A stretch of DNA of 62,112 nt from an uncultured Ruminococcus sp. Its GTDB lineage: Bacteria > Bacillota > Clostridia > Oscillospirales > Ruminococcaceae. Below the pieces are notes generated by a model. The model was not told where the DNA came from. It saw only the letters and a program-made list of their open reading frames with translations, and searched no databases. Positions 54,022 to 62,048 of this stretch are shown piece after piece. The stretch lies in assembly GCA_902787825.1 (NCBI GenBank), contig CADAHS010000010.1, positions 1 to 62,112 of the forward strand, written 5' to 3'. How positions within the stretch are numbered: position 1 is the stretch's first letter; each line of letters begins with the position of its first letter. The position numbers and the translations under genes were made by a program.

Positions 54022-54047
54022 GATTTGAGATGTCTCAAGTCTTTTTT
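54022..54047 (+). terminator. Terminator of the XRE gene
   Basis: GATTTGAGA-TG-TCTCAAGTC is followed by six T residues, so the regulator is transcribed apart from the defence operon. Confidence 0.85.
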
Positions 54048-54106
54048 ATTTTAGCTGATTATACTTATTTTGTCAAGAAAAAACATGCAAATCAACAATA
54101 ATTCGT

Positions 54107-54172
54107 ATTTCGTGTTAAAAACCTGCATTTCGTGCAAATTCTCTTGAAAAATAATACATATTGTTTTATTAT
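54107..54172 (+). promoter_or_regulatory. Promoter of the defence operon with upstream direct repeats
   Basis: TTGAAA (54144) and TATTAT (54167) are spaced by 17 bases. ATTTCGTG at 54107 and again at 54127 (20-bp period) lie just upstream of the -35, as an activator site would. Confidence 0.7.
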
Positions 54173-54259
54173 AGGTAAAACATATTTTCTTTTATTATTT
54201 ATGATTATTATATTCATTATGATAATGAGAAGAATTATTAGTATAAATGGAGTGATAAG

Positions 54260-55219
54260 ATGAGTAATATGGCAATTAAAAGGAAGCTTATTATTATTTT
54301 TATGACTGAAGATAACGAAAACAGTGAATTGCTTAACAAGATTTCATTGTTCTTTCAGGCTTTTGATTTCAAAAACCAATTAAGAATCTCAAATGGTAAA
54401 TTGAAAGAAGCATTAAAAGCAGAATTGCCACCATTAAATGTCGTGAGAGGTGCAAAATCGTATGACGAGGTCATACATTTCGATGATACATGTATACGTT
54501 TCTGCGTACACGACTCATCAAAAAGAATAAACGCAAATGAGTTTATTAACTACAATTCGCATGTTATAGAAATTATAATAGGTGAACCCGTAAATGTCAA
54601 TCCAAATAACAATCCTTTTGAGTTTAGTATCAATATTCAAACTACAGAAGAATTGTTTAGCATAGTTGAAGACGTTATGCTTGATATTCAAATGTTCTAT
54701 CATTATGGTTATGATAAAGACTTTCAAACCATAACCGAAAGAAAACAGTTTTCACAATTGAAAGTTGACTTTTGCAATACCTTTTTGTCTGAAAAAATCC
54801 AAAGCAAGTACTATTCGTTCTCAACCTTCTGCAAAAACGGTTCGACAGATTTAGACTACAATGAATATGTGAAATTATGGAATGATTTTTCAACTTATCT
54901 AAAGAAAAATAAACCATCATCTGGGGCATCATCAATAACAGAAGATATTGTAAACCGCATTACTAGTACACCTATCTATGGCAAACAAATCAGCCGAAAA
55001 AAGCTGACCAATAAACTTACTGGATTAAAGCCGGAAAAGTATTTATTTGTATATCTCAGGTCAAAGCCACATCAAAAGAAGACACAATCTATACTACAGT
55101 CTTTGTTTAGCGGAACAACGCTAAAAAGAGGGTCTTTTGAAATCGTCCCTTATAAAATGCGTTGCAGATATGAAAGGTATAAAAGATATATTAGCTTTTA
55201 TTATTTTGAAATCAAGTAA
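54260..55219 (+). CDS. Unrecognised first gene of the defence operon
   Basis: The protein has 319 residues and starts after GGAGTGATAAG. It is AT-rich with no signal peptide or span. RKLIIIFMTEDNEN near the start and a basic C-terminal part (KPHQKKTQSILQSL, YKMRCRYERYKRY) are visible. I do not recognise a family. It lies 15 bases before the cyclase gene, so it is likely part of the same defence unit. Confidence 0.65.
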   Translation: MSNMAIKRKLIIIFMTEDNENSELLNKISLFFQAFDFKNQLRISNGKLKEALKAELPPLNVVRGAKSYDEVIHFDDTCIRFCVHDSSKRINANEFINYNSHVIEIIIGEPVNVNPNNNPFEFSINIQTTEELFSIVEDVMLDIQMFYHYGYDKDFQTITERKQFSQLKVDFCNTFLSEKIQSKYYSFSTFCKNGSTDLDYNEYVKLWNDFSTYLKKNKPSSGASSITEDIVNRITSTPIYGKQISRKKLTNKLTGLKPEKYLFVYLRSKPHQKKTQSILQSLFSGTTLKRGSFEIVPYKMRCRYERYKRYISFYYFEIK

Positions 55220-55234
55220 TATAAGGAGAAGCAT

Positions 55235-56263
55235 ATGGGTAGCACAAAAAGCTATATCGCATATCTTGATTTATTAGGGATCAAAGCTGTTGCTAGCTTT
55301 GATTATGAATCATACTTTGACCATGTAGTAGCTTTCCAAGAAGAAATACTAAACTGCCAACAAAACAATTTGCGACAAAAACGAAATAAAATTCATGTTT
55401 ATATGTTTAGCGATTGTGCCTATTTGGAATCAAAAGACTTATTTGCATTATGCTCTTTTGTTAATAATCTTAGGATGTCTTTGCTAAGAAATAATATATT
55501 TTTTAACGCTGCAATTACAGAGGGATCTTTAGGTGCAAATATTATTGAAGAAAATACAGTCCACGGGACTATTTTTCAGAATAAAGATACCGTTAAGGTT
55601 TGTTCTTTACAGACCACATTCGGTGGAGTTGGCATTAGAATTGATGAAAGCATAATTGAAAAAACACATAATGACAGCAAATTAAATAGCATTATTGCAA
55701 AAAGCTGTTTCTGCTGTTGGAATGAGAAAGAAAAATGCTATACCAATTTTATTCCATTTTATGATATAAAGTTTAATGAAGCGAATGCTGATATTCTACT
55801 GGTTATTATGGTCAATGAATTTTTAAAAACAGCGTACATTGATAAGAGAGCTGCAAGGTATTATTTTTCCGGAATGAAAACATGTATTTCTCAAATTGCT
55901 TTATCTAATACTTGTGAGTTTATTGATAAGCTAGTAAAATATAAACTTCAGAAAAGTATGCTAAAGTGTTTATCACCATTATATTATTTACTTGTAAATA
56001 GCATTTATGATTTAATATATCATAATAGCATAAAAGATAAACAGTTCGACCTCGAAGATGAGTATGATTTATCATTAAGCATAAAAATAAACGATGTCTC
56101 TATAAAAGAGTATCTTGAAAAACTAACATCTTTCTTTTTTATCAATGGCTTTTCGGACAATCTGGATGAGGTATCAAATTGTTTGATATCGAATCGAAAT
56201 AAGTATATAATGAGTATTTTTTTAGTTAATGATGTAAAATCCGACTTCACAGATTTCACATAA
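55235..56263 (+). CDS. Pycsar-like class III nucleotide cyclase (PycC-like)
   Basis: The protein has 342 residues. AYLDLLGIK with Asp12 and VYMFSDCAYL with Asp60 match the two metal-binding Asp residues of class III nucleotidyl cyclases, and NAAITEGSLG follows, as in the short cyclases of Pycsar anti-phage systems. Those make cCMP or cUMP on infection. The next gene is a TIR effector of the Pycsar/CAP12 family, which supports the call. The C-terminal 150 residues are helical and unassigned. The start follows AAGGAGAAGCAT. Confidence 0.75.
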   Translation: MGSTKSYIAYLDLLGIKAVASFDYESYFDHVVAFQEEILNCQQNNLRQKRNKIHVYMFSDCAYLESKDLFALCSFVNNLRMSLLRNNIFFNAAITEGSLGANIIEENTVHGTIFQNKDTVKVCSLQTTFGGVGIRIDESIIEKTHNDSKLNSIIAKSCFCCWNEKEKCYTNFIPFYDIKFNEANADILLVIMVNEFLKTAYIDKRAARYYFSGMKTCISQIALSNTCEFIDKLVKYKLQKSMLKCLSPLYYLLVNSIYDLIYHNSIKDKQFDLEDEYDLSLSIKINDVSIKEYLEKLTSFFFINGFSDNLDEVSNCLISNRNKYIMSIFLVNDVKSDFTDFT

Positions 56264-56277
56264 AGGAGAAGGCTTAT

Positions 56278-56928
56278 ATGACATATGAGGAAGTAATTGA
56301 AAGAATAAAAGCAACCGGCAACATATCTATTATCTCTGAAAAAGAGATTCAACATGGTAAGAGTATCACTTTAACAAACGGTAGCATAATAAACTGTTTC
56401 AATACTGGCAAACATAATATTCAGGGCAAAAATGCCGAACAGACTAAAGGTATCCTCGGAGAATCTACCAAGTTGGGAAACAGGAAAATATTCGTTGTTT
56501 ATGGTCATGATGATATTGCACGCACCCAGCTTGAGGCTCTGCTTCGTCGCTGGGATCTTGAACCTATTATTCTGGATCAACAAGCTTCCGGAGGACAAAC
56601 AATAATAGAAAAGCTTGAAGAATACAGTCAGGAAGTTGGATATGCAATTGTTCTTGCAACGCCCGATGATGACGGAAAATCAAAAAGTGAAAAGGATTAC
56701 AAGTCCCGTGTAAGACAAAATGTAGTGCTTGAGTTAGGTATGTTCCTTGCAAAGTTGGGTAGGGAGAAAGTTGCAATTCTACTTAAGGAAGATACAGAAT
56801 TTGAAAAACCTTCTGATATACATGGACTTATCTATATTCCTTTTGATAAGAAGGTAGACGAAGTTGCAATCAATCTGATTAGAGAACTCTCAAAGCAAGG
56901 CTATAATATTGATCCCTCAAGAATCTGA
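56278..56928 (+). CDS. Pycsar/CAP12-type TIR effector
   Basis: The protein has 216 residues. Residues of about 70-200 match the TIR-like domain of Pycsar and CBASS effectors: KIFVVYGHDDIAR, ASGGQTIIEKLEE, VLATPDDDG, and RQNVVLELGMFLAKLGR with the catalytic Glu152. Such proteins destroy NAD+ once a cyclic nucleotide binds. The N-terminal 65 residues are a short domain of unknown kind. It follows the cyclase by 14 bases. Confidence 0.85.
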   Translation: MTYEEVIERIKATGNISIISEKEIQHGKSITLTNGSIINCFNTGKHNIQGKNAEQTKGILGESTKLGNRKIFVVYGHDDIARTQLEALLRRWDLEPIILDQQASGGQTIIEKLEEYSQEVGYAIVLATPDDDGKSKSEKDYKSRVRQNVVLELGMFLAKLGREKVAILLKEDTEFEKPSDIHGLIYIPFDKKVDEVAINLIRELSKQGYNIDPSRI

Positions 56929-56948
56929 TTACTAGGAATGATTAAAAA

Positions 56949-57821
56949 ATGTTAACGAGAATCACCATTAACCTAAAATACATATTTTCAAAATTCGCTA
57001 TCATTTCTTCTTTTGTTTTTGGATTGGTTTCAATAATTCAACTGTTTTTTGATTGGAATACTATAGGGATTGATAGTGATAATTTAAAATGCAAAATAAT
57101 GATTCTTGTGCTGCTTGTGGTGTTTTGTTTGATTACTTCACTAATTTGGGGACTTCATTCATCAAAAGAGGTTACAGTTCTTTCAAAAGACGATATAAAA
57201 ATCGTTGTAAAATACGGTGACCTTATGAAAATAGCATTTCCTAAGAAAAAGCAACCTGAAAGAATAGTTGTTATTGCAGTCAACTGCTGCTATGACACGA
57301 TTGTTAATGATGATATCATTCACGAGGGTTCTGTTCACGGTCAATTTATAACTAGATTTGCAGACTCAGACGAAAAACGACAAGCACTAGATGCTGAAAT
57401 AGATAAATCGCTTACAGCCTTCGGATATGGATATACAGAACTCTCTGCAAATGAAAAAAGATATGGCAAAAGAAAAAGATATCCCTTGGGTTCAGTAGCA
57501 CGAATAAAAGGAAAGAATGGTGTTACCTTTTTCTTATTTGCTCTAACTCAATTTGATGTTGACTGCGTCGCTCATTGTGACAAGTATAAATATTTTGACT
57601 GTATGCTAAAATTATTTGAATACTATGATAAACATGGTCAAGGCAAGGAATTGTACCTTTATACAATGGGAACGAGTATGTCAAGAACCGGTTTGTCAAG
57701 AGAAGAAGCGTTACAAAGCATCATATTACTATCAAAAATATCAAAAAATATGTTGAAAACAAAAACAACAATAGTTGTTGATAGTAAGTGTAAGAATGAA
57801 TTATCGATCACAGATTTATAA
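56949..57821 (+). CDS. thsA: TM-macro protein (type II Thoeris ThsA-like)
   Basis: The protein has 290 residues. Two membrane spans (about residues 14-33 and 47-68) precede a macro-like domain with IAVNCCYDTIVNDDIIHEGS near residue 115 and KRYPLGSVARIKGKNGV near 180. This is the DUF6430/ThsA macro architecture found in type II Thoeris, where an ADP-ribose-type signal triggers membrane damage. The TIR partner is the next gene, 13 bases on. Confidence 0.8.
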   Translation: MLTRITINLKYIFSKFAIISSFVFGLVSIIQLFFDWNTIGIDSDNLKCKIMILVLLVVFCLITSLIWGLHSSKEVTVLSKDDIKIVVKYGDLMKIAFPKKKQPERIVVIAVNCCYDTIVNDDIIHEGSVHGQFITRFADSDEKRQALDAEIDKSLTAFGYGYTELSANEKRYGKRKRYPLGSVARIKGKNGVTFFLFALTQFDVDCVAHCDKYKYFDCMLKLFEYYDKHGQGKELYLYTMGTSMSRTGLSREEALQSIILLSKISKNMLKTKTTIVVDSKCKNELSITDL

Positions 57822-57834
57822 AAGGAGAAATACA

Positions 57835-58401
57835 ATGTCATACAGAAACGGCACATACATTGCATTTGATGGTCAGGGTACAACTGATCCGACACAGAGC
57901 GATCTTAAATATCTCGGATTACTCAGAAGTTGGGATAAGAACAAAAGCTTTGATTTTCATTATATCGACAGCCATAAAAAAACAGCAGCTGTAATGGACT
58001 CAAGTTTGAGAGAAACACTTGAAAACCGGTTGATGGAAAGAATGCGCAATTCAAAAAACATGCTTCTGATCCTTTCTGGTAAAACCAATTATAACAGAGG
58101 ATTACTTAATTTTGAAATACAAAAAGCGGTTGACTTGTATGGACTTCCCTTAATAATAGCATACACAGACAGCCACAGTGTACTTAAATATGATGATTAT
58201 AGAAACAGGTGGCCAAAAGCACTTGTAGAAAGAATCAGCGACGGATCCGCAAATGCAATACATATCCCATTTAAAGAAAAAGCTATAATAGAATCGCTTA
58301 ACAGATTTTCAGTTCATAGCACTGGAAAAGATATTCTAAACGGGCCGGATAATGTGTTCTCAAAAGAAACATACAATTACTGGGGATATTCTTTCTGGTA
58401 A
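57835..58401 (+). CDS. thsB: TIR-like signal synthase (ThsB-like)
   Basis: The protein has 188 residues and starts after AAAGGAGAAATACA. YIAFDGQG, then LLRSWDKNKSFDFHYID, NMLLILSGKTNYNRGLLNFE with the likely catalytic Glu, and LPLIIAYTD match the DUF1863/ThsB TIR family. ThsB makes a NAD-derived messenger when it senses phage. It forms a type II Thoeris pair with the gene before. Confidence 0.86.
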   Translation: MSYRNGTYIAFDGQGTTDPTQSDLKYLGLLRSWDKNKSFDFHYIDSHKKTAAVMDSSLRETLENRLMERMRNSKNMLLILSGKTNYNRGLLNFEIQKAVDLYGLPLIIAYTDSHSVLKYDDYRNRWPKALVERISDGSANAIHIPFKEKAIIESLNRFSVHSTGKDILNGPDNVFSKETYNYWGYSFW

Positions 58402-58581
58402 GTGTTATTATACTTATAAAATATACGAGAGCGTACCACAACGACATCTTTTGATCATTGCAAAATGATAATTAACAATTCTTTTAGTATATTAAAATAC
58501 AACTATCAATAATATCCGTAAAGTTATTCCCCTTATTGAATATAAAAAAGTTGTATAAAAATGCAATAGATCATTACTAAG
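58402..58581. other. AT-rich spacer after the defence operon
   Basis: I see no gene here. TTTTAGTATATTAAAA-type AT palindromes occur near 58482-58498 without a clear role. Together with the next hairpin it marks the change from cargo back to the element backbone. Confidence 0.4.
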
Positions 58582-58620
58582 GCTTCCTTTCTGCCAATCC
58601 AAGCAGAAAGGAAGCTTTTT
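58582..58620 (+). terminator. Intrinsic terminator before the sigma-like gene
   Basis: GCTTCCTTTCTGC pairs perfectly with GCAGAAAGGAAGC around eight bases, followed by TTTTT. It may end the defence operon or attenuate the next gene. Confidence 0.88.
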
Positions 58621-58715
58621 ATGCTTTTATCATCAAACTGGCTCTGCTTTATAGCCAAATACCCATAACCTTCGTTTTGCCTTTCACAACGAAAAACAAA
58701 ACGGAGGTTTTACTT

Positions 58716-59165
58716 ATGAAAACAAAGATATTAAAAGTATATGATACGATCACAAAGAAACCGGTGGATATTGAGGTGACACCGGAGGTCTTCGATGAAT
58801 ACCTCAAGCTTAATTGGCGGATCAAGAAAAAGAATCGTTCGTTTTACGAGCATGAGGTCCAGTTTTCAATGCTCATCAGTAATTCAAACAGTTCTTTGGA
58901 AGGTTTCAAAGAGTTTGTATCTGATTCTGAGGATACGGTGGATAGAGCTGTCGATATCATGATGACAGAGGATCTTAAAAAGTGCTTTCATCTTCTGAAG
59001 CCACTCGAGAAGAAGCTCATAAAAATGCTTTTCTTTGACGAATTGACCGAAAATGAATGTGGTACATATTTCAACTGCTCACAGGTAAATATACACAAAG
59101 CAAAGCATAGAGTTTTGTCTAAACTCTACAAACTTTTAAATAATCACTACGAAAAAGGTTATTAA
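58716..59165 (+). CDS. Sigma-70 region 4-like regulator
   Basis: The protein has 149 residues and starts after ACGGAGGTTTTACTT. The C-terminal 60 residues (LKPLEKKLIKMLFFDELTEN, then NCSQVNIHKAKHRVLSKL) form a sigma-factor region 4 helix-turn-helix, as in regulators near the integrase of many Bacillota elements. The N-terminal part (VTPEVFDEYLKLNWRIKKKN) is also typical. It probably controls excision genes. Confidence 0.85.
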   Translation: MKTKILKVYDTITKKPVDIEVTPEVFDEYLKLNWRIKKKNRSFYEHEVQFSMLISNSNSSLEGFKEFVSDSEDTVDRAVDIMMTEDLKKCFHLLKPLEKKLIKMLFFDELTENECGTYFNCSQVNIHKAKHRVLSKLYKLLNNHYEKGY

Positions 59166-59179
59166 AGGGCCTCTATCTC

Positions 59180-59580
59180 TCCCTTATACAAGTAGAAGGG
59201 AAAAACTTCGACTGAATCTTGACAACTGAATAACAGCATTACAGGTACATCAATCCTGTGGTCGGTAGAAGGTCGACAGCCGGGCGAGAGATACGCCATG
59301 ACGCAGCAATGCAGAGCGAGAACTATCATCTCAAAGATCGGGACAGCTTCCCGAGGGCGATGAAACACAGGAAGACAATGATACTTCCGTCCAGTCACAG
59401 CTAATAACAATGAGGGCGGTTTTGTGAGAACCACAAAAGGGTGAGATCCCCATGAGAGTGGTAAGCTGCCATTCGCCTGTAATGTTCCGGTGCAGCGGCA
59501 GTCAGGGACAAATACTGCACAAAAGGCAAAACGAAGTTACGGCGGTTTGCCATAAAGACAGACCGCCGTATTCTTTTTTT
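59180..59580 (+). ncRNA. Candidate structured RNA of about 400 nt
   Basis: The region has no coding frame but a chain of local hairpins: CCCTT/AAGGG (59181-59200), ACAGG/CCTGT (59241-59259), TCGGG/CCCGA (59338-59354), GGAAG/CTTCC (59370-59388), TTTTGTG/CACAAAA (59420-59438) and CTGCC/GGCAG (59466-59501). A strong terminator closes it. I recall similar sequence near integrases of Bacillota elements but cannot name a family. It could be a large structured RNA of the element, or a long leader for the small genes downstream. Confidence 0.55.
59538..59580 (+). terminator. Strong terminator of the candidate RNA
   Basis: TACGGCGGT pairs with ACCGCCGTA around a 15-base loop and is followed by TTCTTTTTTT. 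Confidence 0.9.
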
Positions 59581-59604
59581 ATTACTTAGGAAAGGAAGAA
59601 TGTG

Positions 59605-59763
59605 ATGAAGCGAAATAAAACATATAACAATAATCAATCAAATCAAAGAAAACGCCAAAAGAATAAAAAGTGCCGCAACTGCATCTGGGCAGATACCTCA
59701 TCAGGTGTCACAGTAATTTGCAGCAGGAATTGCACTAATAAAGAATACTTCACCCATAAATAA
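59605..59763 (+). CDS. Small basic Cys-rich protein
   Basis: The 52-residue frame starts at 59605 after AAAGGAAGAATGTG. A basic, Asn-rich start is followed by CRNCIWAD and ICSRNCTNKE, two Cys pairs that suggest a zinc-ribbon. Similar small proteins are common between sigma-like and integrase genes in Bacillota elements. Function unknown. Confidence 0.65.
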   Translation: MKRNKTYNNNQSNQRKRQKNKKCRNCIWADTSSGVTVICSRNCTNKEYFTHK

Positions 59764-59843
59764 CAGCAAAACAAATAGTATAAACAAGCAATCAATGACT
59801 TCTTTGGAAGTCTGAATATACATAACAAACGGAGGTATGATAT

Positions 59844-59948
59844 ATGTTTCACTTTCTGATAGGATTCATCGCAGGCAGTTTTTCAGGTATCCTGACCATG
59901 TGCCTTTGTGTTGCTGCCGGAAATGCTGACAGAAACGACAAAGAATGA
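59844..59948 (+). CDS. DUF3789-like 34-residue membrane peptide
   Basis: It reads MFHFLIGFIAGSFSGILTM and ends NADRNDKE. It starts after CGGAGGTATGATAT. One membrane span and a charged end fit the DUF3789 family of mobile-element peptides. Function unknown. Confidence 0.72.
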   Translation: MFHFLIGFIAGSFSGILTMCLCVAAGNADRNDKE

Positions 59949-59996
59949 TTTATTGCTTGTGCAATAGAAAGGCAAAGATAATTTGTCAACATTGGT

Positions 59997-60025
59997 GATA
60001 CCACTGTCAAACGAAATGTGGTATC
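59997..60025. promoter_or_regulatory. Inverted repeat upstream of the integrase unit
   Basis: GATACCAC and GTGGTATC are perfect inverted repeats 13 bases apart, about 20 bases before the next start codon. It may be an operator for the integrase unit. Confidence 0.5.
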
Positions 60026-60045
60026 CTTGTGAGGAGGAATAACAA

Positions 60046-60228
60046 ATGAAAAGCAGCTATATAAAAACAATTAACGGCTGTGAAGTGACCATCGGCTTTG
60101 TAACAAGCCCAACAGATGCTAAAGGACAAGCACTGTGGATCATACTTGAAGGCTTCAAGCAGAGAGTCAGGACACAGCATACATCTGCTGTTGAAGGAGA
60201 TGAACTGAATGGAGAATATTGCGTATAA
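60046..60228 (+). CDS. Small protein coupled to the recombinase gene
   Basis: The protein has 60 residues and starts after GAGGAGGAATAACAA. SYIKTINGCEVTIGFVTSPT and ALWIILEGFKQRV resemble small proteins that often precede serine recombinase genes in Bacillota. It overlaps the recombinase gene by 20 bases. It might be a recombination directionality helper, but no evidence beyond position supports that. Confidence 0.7.
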   Translation: MKSSYIKTINGCEVTIGFVTSPTDAKGQALWIILEGFKQRVRTQHTSAVEGDELNGEYCV

Positions 60229-61846
60229 CTTGTATAGAGTGTCGACAACCAAGCAGGTCGATAAGACCAAAGATGATATCCCTATGCAAAGAGAGGCTTG
60301 CAGAGAATTTGCACAGCGTATGGGTTGGATCGTAGGTAAGGAATTTCTTGAAAAAGGAGTCTCCGGATTCAAAGTATCTGCTACAGACCGAGATGCGATA
60401 CAGGAACTCAAAGCAGCAGCCATCAGACAAGAATTCAACATACTACTTGTATTTATGTTTGACCGAATAGGTCGAATCGATGATGAAACACCGTTCGTTG
60501 TCGAATGGTTCGTCAAGCACGGGATAAGGGTATGGAGCGTGCAGGAGGGAGAGCAGAGATTCGAGAGCCATGTTGATAAGTTGATGAATTACATACGCTT
60601 CTGGCAGGCGTCAGGCGAATCTGAAAAGACATCTATACGAATCAAGACTCGTATGAAACAGCTAACTATGGAAGGTCAGTACACCGGTGGAAGCGTTCCC
60701 TTTGGCTATCAGCTTGCCCGTAAAGGCAGACTGAACAAGAGAGGTAAAGAGGTATATGACCTTGTCGTTGACCCTGTCGAAGCTGAGTGGATAGTGTGCA
60801 TATTTGAGAAAACCGTAAAGGAAGGCTGCGGATCGTATCAGTTAGCCGATTACCTGAACTCACACGGTATCAGGACACACAGCGGTGCAAAATTTCAATG
60901 CAACACAATCATACGAATCCTTCGTAATCGACTTACTTGCGGATATATGGTCTCAGGCGAGACGGTATCACCGCATATGAAAGAACTCCAGATAGTTGAT
61001 GAGAAACTGTTTGAAAAAGCACAGTTTATTCTTGATCAGAGAATGAGAAAGAACAATGATAAAAGAAAAATCACCTTAAAGAATCAGAGCAGGTCGCTGC
61101 TGTCAGGAATAATGTTCTGTGCTCACTGCGGCGGAAGGATAACATCGGATATTGCAAAAGATTCCTACACGACCAAGGACGGAACAACCAAGCATACTGT
61201 AAATCCGAGGTACAGATGCTATCACAAATGCAACCACATCTGCAAGTGCGATGGACAGACCGTTTACAGTGCAGCCAAGGTTGACAGTGTAGTTATAAAC
61301 ATCATAAGGGATATGCTTTCAAGGATAAGTGATGAACCGGATGAAACAGAGTTCAGGAAAGAATTTGACAAGCACATCAACATATGCAAAGCTAAGTTGA
61401 CAAAGCTGAAAGCGGAGCTGAACAAGAACAGGACCCAATACGATAAACTAAACGAAGAGATCGCAAATACGCTTATAGGCGAGAGCTTCTATTCACCGGA
61501 GCAGCTCTCCGCAGCAATGACACGAGTACAACAAAGCATTGTTGCAATAGAATCTCAGATTGAAAGGATAAACATAGAACTTGAAAATAAAAAACAGGCT
61601 GTGAGAAAACTCAAGCCTATGTACGAACAGTTCAAAGGCTGGGCAGAAGAATTTGATCTTGTCCCAACCGAACAGAAAAAGATGATAATTTCCCAACTCA
61701 TAAGCAGGATCGAGATAGGTAAAGGTTACAAGATAAGCATTCAGCTTAATATGGATTACGAACAATTCTGCGAGGGTTGGATGAATAAAGAAAAAGAAGC
61801 ATCGGCGATCAGTCCGATACATAATACAAAACAAAAAAGTCCGTAA
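60209..61846 (+). CDS. Large serine recombinase (element integrase)
   Basis: The protein has 545 residues. The resolvase domain has NLYRVSTTKQ with catalytic Ser12, VFMFDRIGR and the E-helix to about residue 150. The recombinase domain follows (GSVPFGYQL, then NRLTCGYMV). A zinc-ribbon has CAHCGG at Cys304/Cys307 and later Cys pairs. A long coiled coil spans about 385-475. It should catalyse integration and excision, using short attachment sites. The gene lies at the right end next to tRNA-Asn, so attR should be between 61846 and 62050. Confidence 0.95.
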   Translation: MENIAYNLYRVSTTKQVDKTKDDIPMQREACREFAQRMGWIVGKEFLEKGVSGFKVSATDRDAIQELKAAAIRQEFNILLVFMFDRIGRIDDETPFVVEWFVKHGIRVWSVQEGEQRFESHVDKLMNYIRFWQASGESEKTSIRIKTRMKQLTMEGQYTGGSVPFGYQLARKGRLNKRGKEVYDLVVDPVEAEWIVCIFEKTVKEGCGSYQLADYLNSHGIRTHSGAKFQCNTIIRILRNRLTCGYMVSGETVSPHMKELQIVDEKLFEKAQFILDQRMRKNNDKRKITLKNQSRSLLSGIMFCAHCGGRITSDIAKDSYTTKDGTTKHTVNPRYRCYHKCNHICKCDGQTVYSAAKVDSVVINIIRDMLSRISDEPDETEFRKEFDKHINICKAKLTKLKAELNKNRTQYDKLNEEIANTLIGESFYSPEQLSAAMTRVQQSIVAIESQIERINIELENKKQAVRKLKPMYEQFKGWAEEFDLVPTEQKKMIISQLISRIEIGKGYKISIQLNMDYEQFCEGWMNKEKEASAISPIHNTKQKSP

Positions 61847-61867
61847 GCATCGTACCTACGGACTTTT
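61835..61867. terminator. Bidirectional terminator between recombinase and tRNA
   Basis: AAAAGTCCGTA and TACGGACTTTT form an 11-bp inverted repeat with A and T runs on both sides, so it can stop the recombinase mRNA and the oncoming tRNA transcript. It overlaps the recombinase stop. Confidence 0.88.
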
Positions 61868-61869
61868 GT

Positions 61870-61945
61870 TGGCTCCCCCAGTTGGACTCGAACCAACGAC
61901 CCTGCGGTTAACAGCCGCATGCTCTACCAACTGAGCTATAGAGGA
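61870..61945 (-). tRNA. tRNA-Asn (anticodon GTT)
   Basis: Read on the minus strand the gene is 76 nt with an encoded CCA. Acceptor TCCTCTA pairs with TGGGGGA (two G-T pairs), the D arm is GCTCAGTTGGTAGAGC, the anticodon arm is TGCGG-CTGTTAA-CCGCA, and the T loop has GTTCGAGTCC. The gene is intact. It follows 5S rRNA in the chromosome. Confidence 0.95.
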
Positions 61946-62013
61946 GTATTTGCCTCTATGCTCAGATTTTAATGGGTGTCACAATTTAGATTTTCCGGTG
62001 GGTTAATCTACAC

Positions 62014-62039
62014 TGCTCTACCAACTGAGCTATAGAGGA
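62014..62039 (-). pseudogene. tRNA-Asn 5' fragment (26-bp direct repeat)
   Basis: These 26 bases equal 61920-61945, the 5' third of tRNA-Asn, at a distance of 94 bases. After the repeat the sequence (GTGTAGATTAACCCACC) only vaguely follows a tRNA. It is a tRNA relic or the scar of an older integration. Confidence 0.8.
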
Positions 62040-62048
62040 ATATGTATT

